Shown here: one piece after another, positions 50,192-58,177 of the stretch
Position numbering within the stretch: position 1 is the first letter of the stretch
How the letters are laid out: each line of letters opens with the position of its first letter
Source of the DNA: MH13 sp042140245
GTDB taxonomy: Bacteria > Pseudomonadota > Alphaproteobacteria > Rhizobiales > MH13
DNA length: 64,000 nt
Assembly: GCF_042140245.1 (NCBI RefSeq)
Contig: NZ_CP159483.1
Span: 1,612,001-1,676,000, forward strand
Direction: 5' to 3'
The notes under the pieces: model-generated
The model's input: the letters and a program-made list of their open reading frames with translations, nothing else
Databases searched by the model: none
What the model was told of the DNA's origin: nothing
Made by a program: the position numbers and the translations under genes

Positions 50192-50249
50192 TTAACTATC
50201 CATTTACTTTAATTTTTAACGTTAAAAATCAAGGTTAAGCCTGCTTTAA
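50192..50249. promoter_or_regulatory. Putative CtrA-binding site(s) and palindrome upstream of outer-membrane protein
   Basis: TTAA-GCCTGCT-TTAA at 50235-50249 matches the CtrA consensus TTAA-N7-TTAA exactly. A weaker TTAA-N7-TTTA is at 50192-50206, and the perfect palindrome ATTTTTAACGTTAAAAAT occupies 50212-50229. All lie in an AT-rich island 90-145 bases before the start of the outer-membrane protein. Confidence 0.55.
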
Positions 50250-50335
50250 CCTCTGCCCGCCATAGTTGTTCTCGCAAACGGCCCATTGCCATCTTTGGCG
50301 TGAGCCCGTTCGACAGCGAAGAAGGAAATGATGTG

Positions 50336-51169
50336 ATGGGTAAGTCATCCAAATCTCTGTTCATCGGTGCGCTCGCCTCGACCCTGTTTTCAGGGGTGGC
50401 TTTTGCAGCCGACTATATTCCACCGCCAATTGTTGATTTCGAACCAGAGTTCGAGCTTGAGCTCGGCGGCAATCTCTATCTGCGCGGCTATGTTGGTTTT
50501 ACGAACCAGGAAGTGGACCGTTTGGACAACGCGCTTTTCAGCAACCCAGTTGGGTTCGAGTTTCTCAGCTCAGAGTTCGAAGCAGGTGGCCTGGCTGGTG
50601 CGGCGGTTGGCTATCGGTTTAACGAGTGGTTCCGTGCCGACATCAGCGCTGAGTACCGTATGCGCACAGGCTATGATGGCCTTGATCGCTACGATACGAC
50701 TGGTGATGGTACGTGGGACGGAACCAACCAGTACACGGCGGACAAGTCAGAGTTTTTGGTGATGGCCAACGCCTTCGTTGATCTTGGCACATATCATGGC
50801 ATTACACCCTATGTGGGTGGTGGTATCGGTGCATCGTACACTATGATCGACAACCTCACCGATACAAATACTCCTACCAGCAGTGTGGCATATGCCTCAG
50901 ACAATGGGGAATGGGCATTTGCGTGGGCATTGCACGCTGGGCTCGGCTACGAAGTGAGCGATCGTGTAACGCTCGATTTCGGATATCGTTATCTTGATAT
51001 CGGTGATGCGTCTTCTGGCGACATCATTGCGTTTGGTGGTGCAAATAACATTGCCAATCCCATGGAGTTTGAAGGTATCACATCGCACGATGTCACCTTT
51101 GGCTTCCGCTATGCTCTTGGTGGTTTTGGCGGCGGACACAGCAGCGGCTACGGCCACTCCAGCTACTAA
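50336..51169 (+). CDS. Outer-membrane beta-barrel protein (Omp25/Omp31-like porin family)
   Basis: A 277-residue protein. The signal peptide MGKSSKSLFIGALASTLFSGVAFAADY cleaves after AFA. The mature part has alternating aromatic/hydrophobic strands typical of an eight-stranded barrel, such as LYLRGYVGFTNQEV, GAAVGYRFNEWFRADISAEYR, FVDLGTYHGITPYVGGGIGASY, HAGLGYEVSDRVTLDFGYRYLDIG and HDVTFGFRYALGG, ending in a Gly/Ser/His/Tyr-rich tail. Such proteins are abundant in Rhizobiales outer membranes. The start at 50336 is chosen for the signal peptide; GAAGGA is upstream. A terminator follows. Confidence 0.8.
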   Translation: MGKSSKSLFIGALASTLFSGVAFAADYIPPPIVDFEPEFELELGGNLYLRGYVGFTNQEVDRLDNALFSNPVGFEFLSSEFEAGGLAGAAVGYRFNEWFRADISAEYRMRTGYDGLDRYDTTGDGTWDGTNQYTADKSEFLVMANAFVDLGTYHGITPYVGGGIGASYTMIDNLTDTNTPTSSVAYASDNGEWAFAWALHAGLGYEVSDRVTLDFGYRYLDIGDASSGDIIAFGGANNIANPMEFEGITSHDVTFGFRYALGGFGGGHSSGYGHSSY

Positions 51170-51194
51170 GCCACGGCCTTCCAGACACACTTTT

Positions 51195-51224
51195 AAGCCG
51201 CTGGTTTTTACCAGCGGCTTTTTT
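51195..51224 (+). terminator. Rho-independent terminator after the outer-membrane protein gene
   Basis: AAGCCGCTGG, a six-base TTTTTA loop and CCAGCGGCTT, with a T-run, 26 bases after the stop. Confidence 0.9.
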
Positions 51225-51289
51225 GCATCAGCGTGAACCAAAGGTCGGTTGGTGAAACTTCGCAATTGACGGCGCCTTCCTCATCGCTT

Positions 51290-51350
51290 AGTGCCCGCGG
51301 TGGGACACCTCTCCCCAACGAGAGGCTTTCTATCTGGAAGGATAGCCATC
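51290..51350 (+). promoter_or_regulatory. serC-type leader RNA
   Basis: The 61 bases before serC hold GTGCCC paired with GGGACAC (bulged), then CCTCTC/GAGAGG (51308-51325), then CTATC/GATAG (51330-51345) whose loop TGGAAG carries part of the Shine-Dalgarno. This agrees with the serC RNA motif described upstream of serC-serA in alphaproteobacteria. It probably governs serC translation; the ligand of the motif is not known to me. Confidence 0.65.
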
Positions 51351-52520
51351 ATGAGCACTGCAATGCCCGGCACGCGGCCGGTGAATCCGCGTTTTTCATC
51401 CGGCCCTTGCGCCAAGCGCCCCGGCTGGACTCTCGACGGTCTGCAAGATGCAGCCCTCGGACGTTCTCACAGATCTTCTATCGGTAAGTCGAAGCTGAAG
51501 CTCGCGATCGACAAAACGCGCGCCATTTTGGGCGTGCCGGATGACTATCGGATCGGCATCGTGCCAGCGTCTGACACGGGTGCTGTCGAAATGGCGATGT
51601 GGAGCCTGCTTGGCGCCCGCCCGGTGACGATGGTCGCCTGGGAGAGTTTTGGCGCAGGCTGGGTCACTGATGTGGTCAAGCAACTCAAACTTGACGCCAC
51701 CAAGGTCGAAGCACCCTATGGCCAGCTGCCAGATATGACGGCTATCGACTACAACACCGATGTTGTTTTCACCTGGAATGGCACAACCTCCGGCGTGCGC
51801 ATGCCAAACGGTGACGCTATTGCCGCTGACCGCCAAGGCCTGACCATCTGCGATGCCACATCGGCGGCATTCGCGCAGGACTTGCCTTTTGATAAGCTCG
51901 ATGTGGTGACCTTCTCCTGGCAGAAAGTGCTGGGCGGGGAAGCTGCGCACGGCGTTCTCATTCTCTCCCCCCGAGCCGTCGAACGCCTTGAGAGCTACAC
52001 ACCAGCCTGGCCGCTGCCAAAAATCTTCCGTCTGACCAAAGGCGGCAAGCTGATTGAAGGTATCTTCAAAGGCGAGACCATCAACACACCCTCCATGCTC
52101 TGCGTGGAAGATTATCTGGATGCGCTGAATTGGGCGGAATCCATTGGTGGATTGAAGGGCCTGATCGCCCGTGCGGATGCCAACGCTGCCGCCATCGATA
52201 GTTTTGTTCAGGCAACTCCTTGGATTGACTATCTGGCAGAGGTGCCGGAGACGCGCTCCAACACATCTGTCTGTGTGAAGATCGTCGATCCGGACATTCT
52301 GGCGCTTGATGACCCAGCCCAGGCAGCGTTTGCCAAATCCATCGCCAAGCGGCTGGAAGCCGAAGGTGTGGCGCTGGATATTGCCGGCTACCGCGATGCC
52401 CCAGCAGGCCTTCGCCTCTGGGCCGGTGGCACCATCGAGGCTTCCGATATGGAAGCGCTGATGCCGTGGCTGGATTGGGCGTTTTCTCAAGAGAAAGCAG
52501 CTCTCTCGCAGGCTGCCTAA
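51351..52520 (+). CDS. serC: Phosphoserine aminotransferase
   Basis: A 389-residue class V PLP aminotransferase converting 3-phosphohydroxypyruvate to phosphoserine. It opens MSTAMPGTRPVNPRFSSGPCAKRPGW, the alphaproteobacterial form, and the PLP lysine is Lys192 in TFSWQKVLGGEAAHG. The start at 51351 follows GGAAGGA in the leader hairpin. The upstream open frame (from 51291) is only translated leader. serA follows by about 80 bases on the same strand, so serC-serA is an operon. Confidence 0.94.
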   Translation: MSTAMPGTRPVNPRFSSGPCAKRPGWTLDGLQDAALGRSHRSSIGKSKLKLAIDKTRAILGVPDDYRIGIVPASDTGAVEMAMWSLLGARPVTMVAWESFGAGWVTDVVKQLKLDATKVEAPYGQLPDMTAIDYNTDVVFTWNGTTSGVRMPNGDAIAADRQGLTICDATSAAFAQDLPFDKLDVVTFSWQKVLGGEAAHGVLILSPRAVERLESYTPAWPLPKIFRLTKGGKLIEGIFKGETINTPSMLCVEDYLDALNWAESIGGLKGLIARADANAAAIDSFVQATPWIDYLAEVPETRSNTSVCVKIVDPDILALDDPAQAAFAKSIAKRLEAEGVALDIAGYRDAPAGLRLWAGGTIEASDMEALMPWLDWAFSQEKAALSQAA

Positions 52521-52601
52521 CAGCCCTTGGACTTACTCTTCAGCTGAGCGCGCTAATGCGCTCGGCCTCTCCCATTTCTCTTTAATTCAGGAGTGCCTCA
52601 G

Positions 52602-54188
52602 ATGGCCCCTCGCGTTCTTATTTCTGACAGCCTTTCACCCACCGCCGTAGACATTTTCAAATCTCGCGGCATCGACGTTACCTTTGAGCCAGGCCTTGGC
52701 AAGGACAAGGAAAAACTCCTGTCTATGATCGGCGATTACGATGGTTTGGCAATCCGCTCAGCCACCAAAGCCACCGAAAAACTGATCGCCGCCGCTGACA
52801 ATCTCAAAGTCATTGGCCGTGCCGGAATCGGTGTCGACAATGTGGACATTCCCGCCGCAACCTCGCGCGGCATCATTGTGATGAACACGCCGTTCGGCAA
52901 CTCGATCACGACCGCCGAGCACGCGATTTCGATGATGCTTGCCTGTGCCCGCCAGATCCCTGCTGCCGACAATTCGACCCAGGCCGGAAAGTGGGAAAAG
53001 TCCAAATTTATGGGTGTGGAAGTCACCGGCAAGACGCTTGGTTTGATTGGATGCGGCAATATCGGGTCCATCGTTGCCGACCGAGCTATTGGCCTCAAAA
53101 TGCGGGTTGTGGCTTATGATCCATTCCTGACCGAGGAACGTGCCATCGAGTTGGGCGTGGACAAAGTCGAGTTGGATGAATTGCTTGCCCGTGCCGACTT
53201 CATCACGCTTCATGTGCCGAAGACCGACAAGACGGCCAACATTCTGTCCGCCGATGCCATCACCAAGATGAAAAAGGGTGTGCGCATCATCAACTGTGCC
53301 CGTGGTGGCCTGGTAGATGAGAACGCGCTGCGCGCGGCGCTCGACTCCGGTCATGTTGCTGGCGCTGCTATGGACGTTTTTGCCGAAGAGCCTGCCACCG
53401 ACAATGTTTTGTTCGGCGCGCCTAACCTTGTCTGCACGCCGCACCTGGGTGCGGCAACCACAGAGGCGCAAGAGAATGTGGCGCTTCAAGTCGCTGAACA
53501 AATGGCTGATTTTCTCACCACCGGTGCGGTCACCAACGCGTTGAACTCACCATCTATCTCGGCGGAAGAAGCGCCGCGCTTGGCACCGTTCGTGAAGCTT
53601 GCCGAACTGGTCGGTTCGTTTGCTGGTCAGCTGACTGAAACGGCGATTGAAGAGATCACCATTGAGTATGCTGGCGACATTGCTGAGCTCAACACGCAGG
53701 CGCTTTCATCAGCTGCTTTGGCCGGTGTGCTGCGTCCACTGCTCTCCACAGTGAATGTGGTGTCCGCGCCTGCCATGGCCAAGGAGCGTGGCATCGCGCT
53801 TGAAGAAACCAAGCGTGGGCAGGAAGGCGCCTATGAGACCTATATGCGCCTGACGGTGACCACGGAGCGGCAGAAGCGCTCGGTCGCGGGCACCGTGTTT
53901 GCCGACGGCAAACCGCGCCTTATCCAGATCAAAGGGATCAACATGGAAGGCGAGTTTGGCGAGCACATGCTCTACGTCACCAACAATGACAAGCCGGGCT
54001 TTATTGGTCGGTTGGGCACGCTACTCGGTACCGAAAACATCAACATCGCGACCTTCAATCTTGGTCGTGCCGAGAAGGGCGATGATGCTATCGCACTTGT
54101 CCAGGTTGATGAGCCGGTGAGCGATGATGTGCTTGGCAAAATCGAGGCGCTGGAAAACGTGGTGCAGGCAAAGCGGCTGAGTTTTTAG
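52602..54188 (+). CDS. serA: D-3-phosphoglycerate dehydrogenase
   Basis: A 528-residue long-form PGDH. The NAD motif GLIGCGNIGSIVA lies near residue 150, catalytic Arg near 240 (INCARGGLVDE), Glu near 269 and His near 288 (TPHLGAAT). The ASB domain follows (about 320-450), then a C-terminal ACT domain (HMLYVTNNDKPGFIGRLGTLLG) that usually binds serine as feedback inhibitor. The start at 52602 (MAPRVLISDS) has CAGGAG upstream; the GTG at 52593 directly abuts that site and is unlikely. It draws 3-phosphoglycerate from the glycolytic genes also in this window. Confidence 0.95.
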   Translation: MAPRVLISDSLSPTAVDIFKSRGIDVTFEPGLGKDKEKLLSMIGDYDGLAIRSATKATEKLIAAADNLKVIGRAGIGVDNVDIPAATSRGIIVMNTPFGNSITTAEHAISMMLACARQIPAADNSTQAGKWEKSKFMGVEVTGKTLGLIGCGNIGSIVADRAIGLKMRVVAYDPFLTEERAIELGVDKVELDELLARADFITLHVPKTDKTANILSADAITKMKKGVRIINCARGGLVDENALRAALDSGHVAGAAMDVFAEEPATDNVLFGAPNLVCTPHLGAATTEAQENVALQVAEQMADFLTTGAVTNALNSPSISAEEAPRLAPFVKLAELVGSFAGQLTETAIEEITIEYAGDIAELNTQALSSAALAGVLRPLLSTVNVVSAPAMAKERGIALEETKRGQEGAYETYMRLTVTTERQKRSVAGTVFADGKPRLIQIKGINMEGEFGEHMLYVTNNDKPGFIGRLGTLLGTENINIATFNLGRAEKGDDAIALVQVDEPVSDDVLGKIEALENVVQAKRLSF

Positions 54189-54252
54189 TTCGCGCTCGTG
54201 CCATGCCCTGGAAGCGCAAAGCTATCCGGGACCTGGTGCCACATTACAACGG

Positions 54253-54277
54253 AGGTCCCGGCTCAAGCCCGGGACCT
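54253..54277. repeat. REP-like palindrome after serA
   Basis: AGGTCCCGG (54253-54261) pairs with CCGGGACCT (54269-54277). The CCGGGAC core is shared with the repeat at 18483-18506. It sits between serA and a convergent transporter gene, where it may also help termination. Confidence 0.55.
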
Positions 54278-54286
54278 ACCGAAAAT

Positions 54287-55225
54287 TTATGCCCGCGCCA
54301 GCCGTTCGCGTAGATAGCGAACCGGTCTTCCATCCAGCACGATCAGTCCCAGCGTGATGACCGCAAAACCGATGATGGTAAGCCATTCCAGCCGTTCGCC
54401 GAGCAGCGGCACCGCAAGCAGGGTGGCGGATACTGGTACCAGCATGGTGACCAGTGACACGTTGGTTGCCCCTGCCATATCCAGGATGCGGAAAAAGAGC
54501 ACGTAAGCGAAAGCGGTGCACACCACAGCCAGCGCGATGACCGACCCGATTGTCGCGAGCGATGGAACAGGCAGCGTCCAAGGCTGATCGATAAGGCTGG
54601 CAATCGGGATCATCATCAGCGTCGACATGGTAAGCTGACCAGTTGCCGTTGCCATCGGGTTTTGACCTGCGAATCTGCGTCCCCAAACGCTGGCAAACGC
54701 ATAGGAGATGGCAGCGCCGATCAGCATCAGCTCTGAAAGCAAATGGTCGCCGAGGCCGAGCAGGTGGCGAGGGCCAATGATCAACACCACCCCCGCAAAG
54801 CCGATGACAATCCCGACAATCCTGCGGGGTGAAAACTGCTCGTCAGCAAGCAACAGTCCAGCCAGCAACACCGTAAAGAAAGGCATCGAGCCATTGAGGA
54901 TCGAGGCCAGAGACGCGCCGATTTCCTGTTGCCCGGTGAAGATCAAAGAGAAGGCAATGACGTTGTTGAGCAAGCCCATCACGGCATAAGCGCCCCACGC
55001 TTTGAGGGCTCGCGGCATGCGTACGCCGGTTGCAAGGCAGATCAACCAAAGCGTTGCCGCCGCCAAACCGACGCGCAGCAACACAAGTGTGAAGGGCGGG
55101 ATTTCGGCCACAGCCACTTTGGCAAACACGAACGAACCGCCCCAAATGAAAGCCAGAAACAGAAGCAACGCCCAAGCGAGCGTGGACATGGTTTTTTGAG
55201 CGGTCAGGGGAGCGGCGAGTGTCAT
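54287..55225 (-). CDS. EamA/DMT family transporter (1)
   Basis: A 312-residue protein with ten membrane helices in two EamA halves (first about 15-140, second about 155-295). It starts MTLAAPLTAQKTMSTLAWALLLFLAFIWGGSFVFAKVAVAEIPPFTLVLLRVGLAA, the standard first-helix pattern of 10-TMS drug/metabolite exporters. It is 312 residues like its neighbour at 55276-56214 and shares the openings TLAWALLLFLAFIWGGSFVF / TAAWGWLLLLGALWGISFVF, so they are tandem duplicates. The substrate is unknown. About 50 bases separate the two. Confidence 0.85.
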   Translation of the reverse strand: MTLAAPLTAQKTMSTLAWALLLFLAFIWGGSFVFAKVAVAEIPPFTLVLLRVGLAAATLWLICLATGVRMPRALKAWGAYAVMGLLNNVIAFSLIFTGQQEIGASLASILNGSMPFFTVLLAGLLLADEQFSPRRIVGIVIGFAGVVLIIGPRHLLGLGDHLLSELMLIGAAISYAFASVWGRRFAGQNPMATATGQLTMSTLMMIPIASLIDQPWTLPVPSLATIGSVIALAVVCTAFAYVLFFRILDMAGATNVSLVTMLVPVSATLLAVPLLGERLEWLTIIGFAVITLGLIVLDGRPVRYLRERLARA

Positions 55226-55275
55226 GGCTTTGCTCTAGTGCAGGGGGTGGGCATCAACCACCCGAAAACGAACCT

Positions 55276-56214
55276 TCAGTTTGCCTTTAGCTTGTCGCGC
55301 AAAGCAGCAAGCGGACGGCCATCAAGGACCACCATGCCGATGGCAACCACCAGCATGCCTGCGATTTTGAGCAGCGTGATTTCCTCGCCGAGCAACGGCA
55401 CAGCGAACATCATTGTGAAGGCTGGGATCACCAATCCCACCAGGGATGCATTGCTCGCGCCAGCCATTTTCAAAACACGGAAGAAGATCAGATAGGTGAG
55501 CGCTGTGCAAAAGATCGCCAGGGCTATGACTGCTCCGATAACCGACCAGGATGGGATGTCCATGTGCAATGGGTTTTCAAAGATCAGCGCCATGGGCAGA
55601 AGCATCACGGCACTGGTGGTGATTTGACCCGTTGCCGTCGCCAAGGGTGCTTCTCCAGCAAAGCGGCGACCCCAAATGCTGGCGATTGCATAAGCGCCAG
55701 CGGCCAGAAGAACGGCAAGCTCGGCGGTTAAGTTGCTACCCAGACCCAGCAGATAACGAGGCCCGATGACCAGGGTCACGCCAGCGAAGCCAATAATGAC
55801 GCCGAGGATTTTTTGCGAGGTGAAGCGTTCGTCCTTTAGCAGCGCACCGGCCAACAAGACGGTGAAGAACGGCGTGGCTGCGATCAGGATCGAGGATAAA
55901 GATGCATCGATGAATTGCTGCGCCCAGAAGATGAGTGAGAAGGCCAAGCTGCTGCTAAAAAAACCGAGCACGGCGTAGTCGCGCCACGCTTGAAACGATG
56001 TGGGCATGCGCACGCCGGTAACGCGACAGACTGACAAAAGCACCAGGGCGGCCAGCAGCGTGCGTAAGAAGACCAACGTCAGCGGCTGAATTTCGGCGAT
56101 GGCCACTTTGATGAAAACAAAAGAGATGCCCCACAGGGCGCCGAGCAGCAGAAGCCATCCCCACGCGGCCGTGGACATGGTTTTTTGAGTTGTGAAGGGG
56201 GCGGCAACGGCCAT
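55276..56214 (-). CDS. EamA/DMT family transporter (2)
   Basis: A 312-residue ten-helix EamA transporter, a paralogue of the preceding protein in both length and sequence, including the N-terminal AAPFTTQKTMSTAAWGW and the C-terminal VLDGRPLAALRDKL versus VLDGRPVRYLRERL. It probably exports amino acids or other metabolites. It lies upstream of the first copy in the same direction with 50 bases between, so they are likely one operon. The divergence between copies is substantial, so the duplication is not recent. Confidence 0.85.
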   Translation of the reverse strand: MAVAAPFTTQKTMSTAAWGWLLLLGALWGISFVFIKVAIAEIQPLTLVFLRTLLAALVLLSVCRVTGVRMPTSFQAWRDYAVLGFFSSSLAFSLIFWAQQFIDASLSSILIAATPFFTVLLAGALLKDERFTSQKILGVIIGFAGVTLVIGPRYLLGLGSNLTAELAVLLAAGAYAIASIWGRRFAGEAPLATATGQITTSAVMLLPMALIFENPLHMDIPSWSVIGAVIALAIFCTALTYLIFFRVLKMAGASNASLVGLVIPAFTMMFAVPLLGEEITLLKIAGMLVVAIGMVVLDGRPLAALRDKLKAN

Positions 56215-56349
56215 GCAACTGCTTTCAAAACGGGTAGGGTTTGCGCTTTAGGCCTTCACCGGGCACAGCGCCACCCGCAAAAAGACCCACTCACGCGAAG
56301 AATCTTTCACCGGCCAACTGGAGACTTATTGCGAGGTGGCGGGTGCGGC

Positions 56350-57024
56350 CTAGCTTTTGGTCTCAGCGCCATCTTCAGGGCGGAAGGTGCCATGGACGGG
56401 ATCAATGGGCTTGATCGATCCGCCTTGCGCTTCGTTGATCGCATGGCGCCAGTGCTTGCGGCAAAGCGAGATGTAACGATCATTGCCGCCGATCTCAATC
56501 TGCGCACCGCCGGTCACCGCTTTGCCATCTTCTCCAACACGCACCACCATGGTGGCTTTGGATCCGCACCAACAGATGGTGCGCACCTCACGCATTTCAT
56601 CGGCCAGCGCCAAAAGCGCCTTGGAACCTGGGAAAAGCTGGCCAGCGAAATCCACCCGCAGACCATAGGCCATGACGGGGATTTTGATATCGTCGACGAT
56701 ACGGGCCAGCTGCCAGACCTGCTCTTCGGTCAAAAACTGCGCCTCATCTAAAAGAATGCAAGCCGGGCGCTCCTCACCGGTTTTCGCAAGCCCTGCCAGG
56801 TGGGCGACGATGAACTCATAAATGTCCGTCTCGCGCGTGTAGGTGTTGGCGGACGCCTTGATGCCGATGCGCGATCCGATCACACCTTCGCCAGCGCGCT
56901 GATCGAGCTGCGCGGTTAGCAGCACTGTCGACATGCCGCGTTCGGCGTAGTTGTAGGCCGCCTGCAACAGCATGGTCGATTTGCCAGCGTTCATGGTGGA
57001 ATAGTGAAAGTAGAGCTTGGCCAT
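56350..57024 (-). CDS. tdk: Thymidine kinase
   Basis: A 224-residue type II thymidine kinase, the salvage enzyme making dTMP. The P-loop MNAGKST is at residues 11-17, the DEAQF motif (residues about 93-97) carries the catalytic Glu, and zinc ligands lie in TICWCGSKATM and SLCRKHW. Thymidine specificity comes from the lasso region QIEIGGNDRYISLC. It sits between EamA transporter genes on the same strand; the transporter at 57036-57971 ends 11 bases upstream of its start. Confidence 0.93.
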   Translation of the reverse strand: MAKLYFHYSTMNAGKSTMLLQAAYNYAERGMSTVLLTAQLDQRAGEGVIGSRIGIKASANTYTRETDIYEFIVAHLAGLAKTGEERPACILLDEAQFLTEEQVWQLARIVDDIKIPVMAYGLRVDFAGQLFPGSKALLALADEMREVRTICWCGSKATMVVRVGEDGKAVTGGAQIEIGGNDRYISLCRKHWRHAINEAQGGSIKPIDPVHGTFRPEDGAETKS

Positions 57025-57035
57025 GGCGGATGTGG

Positions 57036-57971
57036 CTATTTGGGAACGGACTCAGGTGAGGACTGGGCAGCGATGCGGTCGGCGCGGCGTTTACCTGCCC
57101 ACTCAGCCAGCATAACCCCACTGACCACAAACACGATACCGGCGGCGTGATAGGCGGCAAAGACCTCGCCGACGATCAGCACCGCAAGACCTGATCCGAA
57201 CACCGGTACCAGGTTGATAAAGACGCTTGCGCGGCTGGGGCCGATCAGTTCCACGCCGCGGACCCAAAACACTTGGGAGAGCAGCGAGGGGAAAAGAATG
57301 ATGTAGGCAAGCAATGCGGGTACTTTCCAGCTTGCCTGTGGATAGACACCGTTGGCCACCTCCCAGATCGCTGGTGGAAGAGCAACCAGTGCAGCGCCGA
57401 TGGCCATGATCAGCATAAAAATGTGCCAGGGCAGCTGCGGTCTGTAACGCAGCAAGATTGAGTAGAGCGAGTAGACAAACACGCCCAACATCATGATGAC
57501 ATCACCAATGTTGAACTCCAGTGCCAGCAATCGGTCCAGGCTGCCTTGACTGACCGTGATGGCAATGCCGATGACTGACAGCAAGACGCCCACGCCTTGC
57601 AGGGCGCTGATCCGCTCGCGGTAGATGATGAACATCAGCAACATCACCACCGATGGGAAGGCTGACTGTTCGATGGAGACGTTCAGAGCGCTGGTGAAGT
57701 TCAGCGCGCCGTAAAGCGCGAAATTAAAAAAGGAAAAGCCGAGCACGCCGAGCAACATGACGAACAGACCATGTTTGCGGATGATGTCGCGATGCGCAGC
57801 AAGGTGTGGGCGGGCCACGACATAGACAATCGCTACGACCAGGGTCCATCGCACAAAGGTCAGCGTAAACGGGGGAATCACACCTGCCGCCAGCTTGCCG
57901 GCAATGGCATTGCCAGCCCAAAACAGCGTGGTCAGCGTGAGAAGAAGATAGGGACGGTCAAACAGTTTCAT
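57036..57971 (-). CDS. EamA/DMT family transporter (3)
   Basis: A 311-residue ten-helix EamA exporter. It starts MKLFDRPYLLLTLTTLFWAGNAIAGKLAAGVIPPFTLTFVRWTLV with the usual first repeat, and the second repeat contains LIGPSRASVFINLVPVFGSGLAVLIVGE. It is a different subgroup from the tandem pair at 54287-56214. The ATG at 57971 is preferred over a GTG at 57986. It is upstream of tdk by 11 bases, so the two may be co-transcribed. The substrate is unknown. Confidence 0.85.
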   Translation of the reverse strand: MKLFDRPYLLLTLTTLFWAGNAIAGKLAAGVIPPFTLTFVRWTLVVAIVYVVARPHLAAHRDIIRKHGLFVMLLGVLGFSFFNFALYGALNFTSALNVSIEQSAFPSVVMLLMFIIYRERISALQGVGVLLSVIGIAITVSQGSLDRLLALEFNIGDVIMMLGVFVYSLYSILLRYRPQLPWHIFMLIMAIGAALVALPPAIWEVANGVYPQASWKVPALLAYIILFPSLLSQVFWVRGVELIGPSRASVFINLVPVFGSGLAVLIVGEVFAAYHAAGIVFVVSGVMLAEWAGKRRADRIAAQSSPESVPK

Positions 57972-58099
57972 AGACCGCACCAACACGTTTTGACCTGTTG
58001 AGGCAAGCCGTCGGTCCGTCGGATAGGGTGATGGGCACGAGGTGAGAGCATGCCAAGTTTAGGCTTGCATCGTCTGCAGATGTGCTAAGGGAAAGCGAA

Positions 58100-58141
58100 C
58101 GCCCCGATGATCGGTTGAGCCTTCAATCGACATGCGGGGCG
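58100..58141 (+). promoter_or_regulatory. Two-tier hairpin in the purA 5' region
   Basis: Outer arms CGCCCCG (58100-58106) and CGGGGCG (58135-58141) enclose inner arms TCGGTTGA (58111-58118) and TCAATCGA (58123-58130) with a symmetric internal loop. This 42-base structure lies 36 bases before the purA start. It matches no riboswitch known to me. Confidence 0.45.
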
Positions 58142-58177
58142 CAGTTATGTTTGGCGCAAGCAACAGGGCGCATCAGA

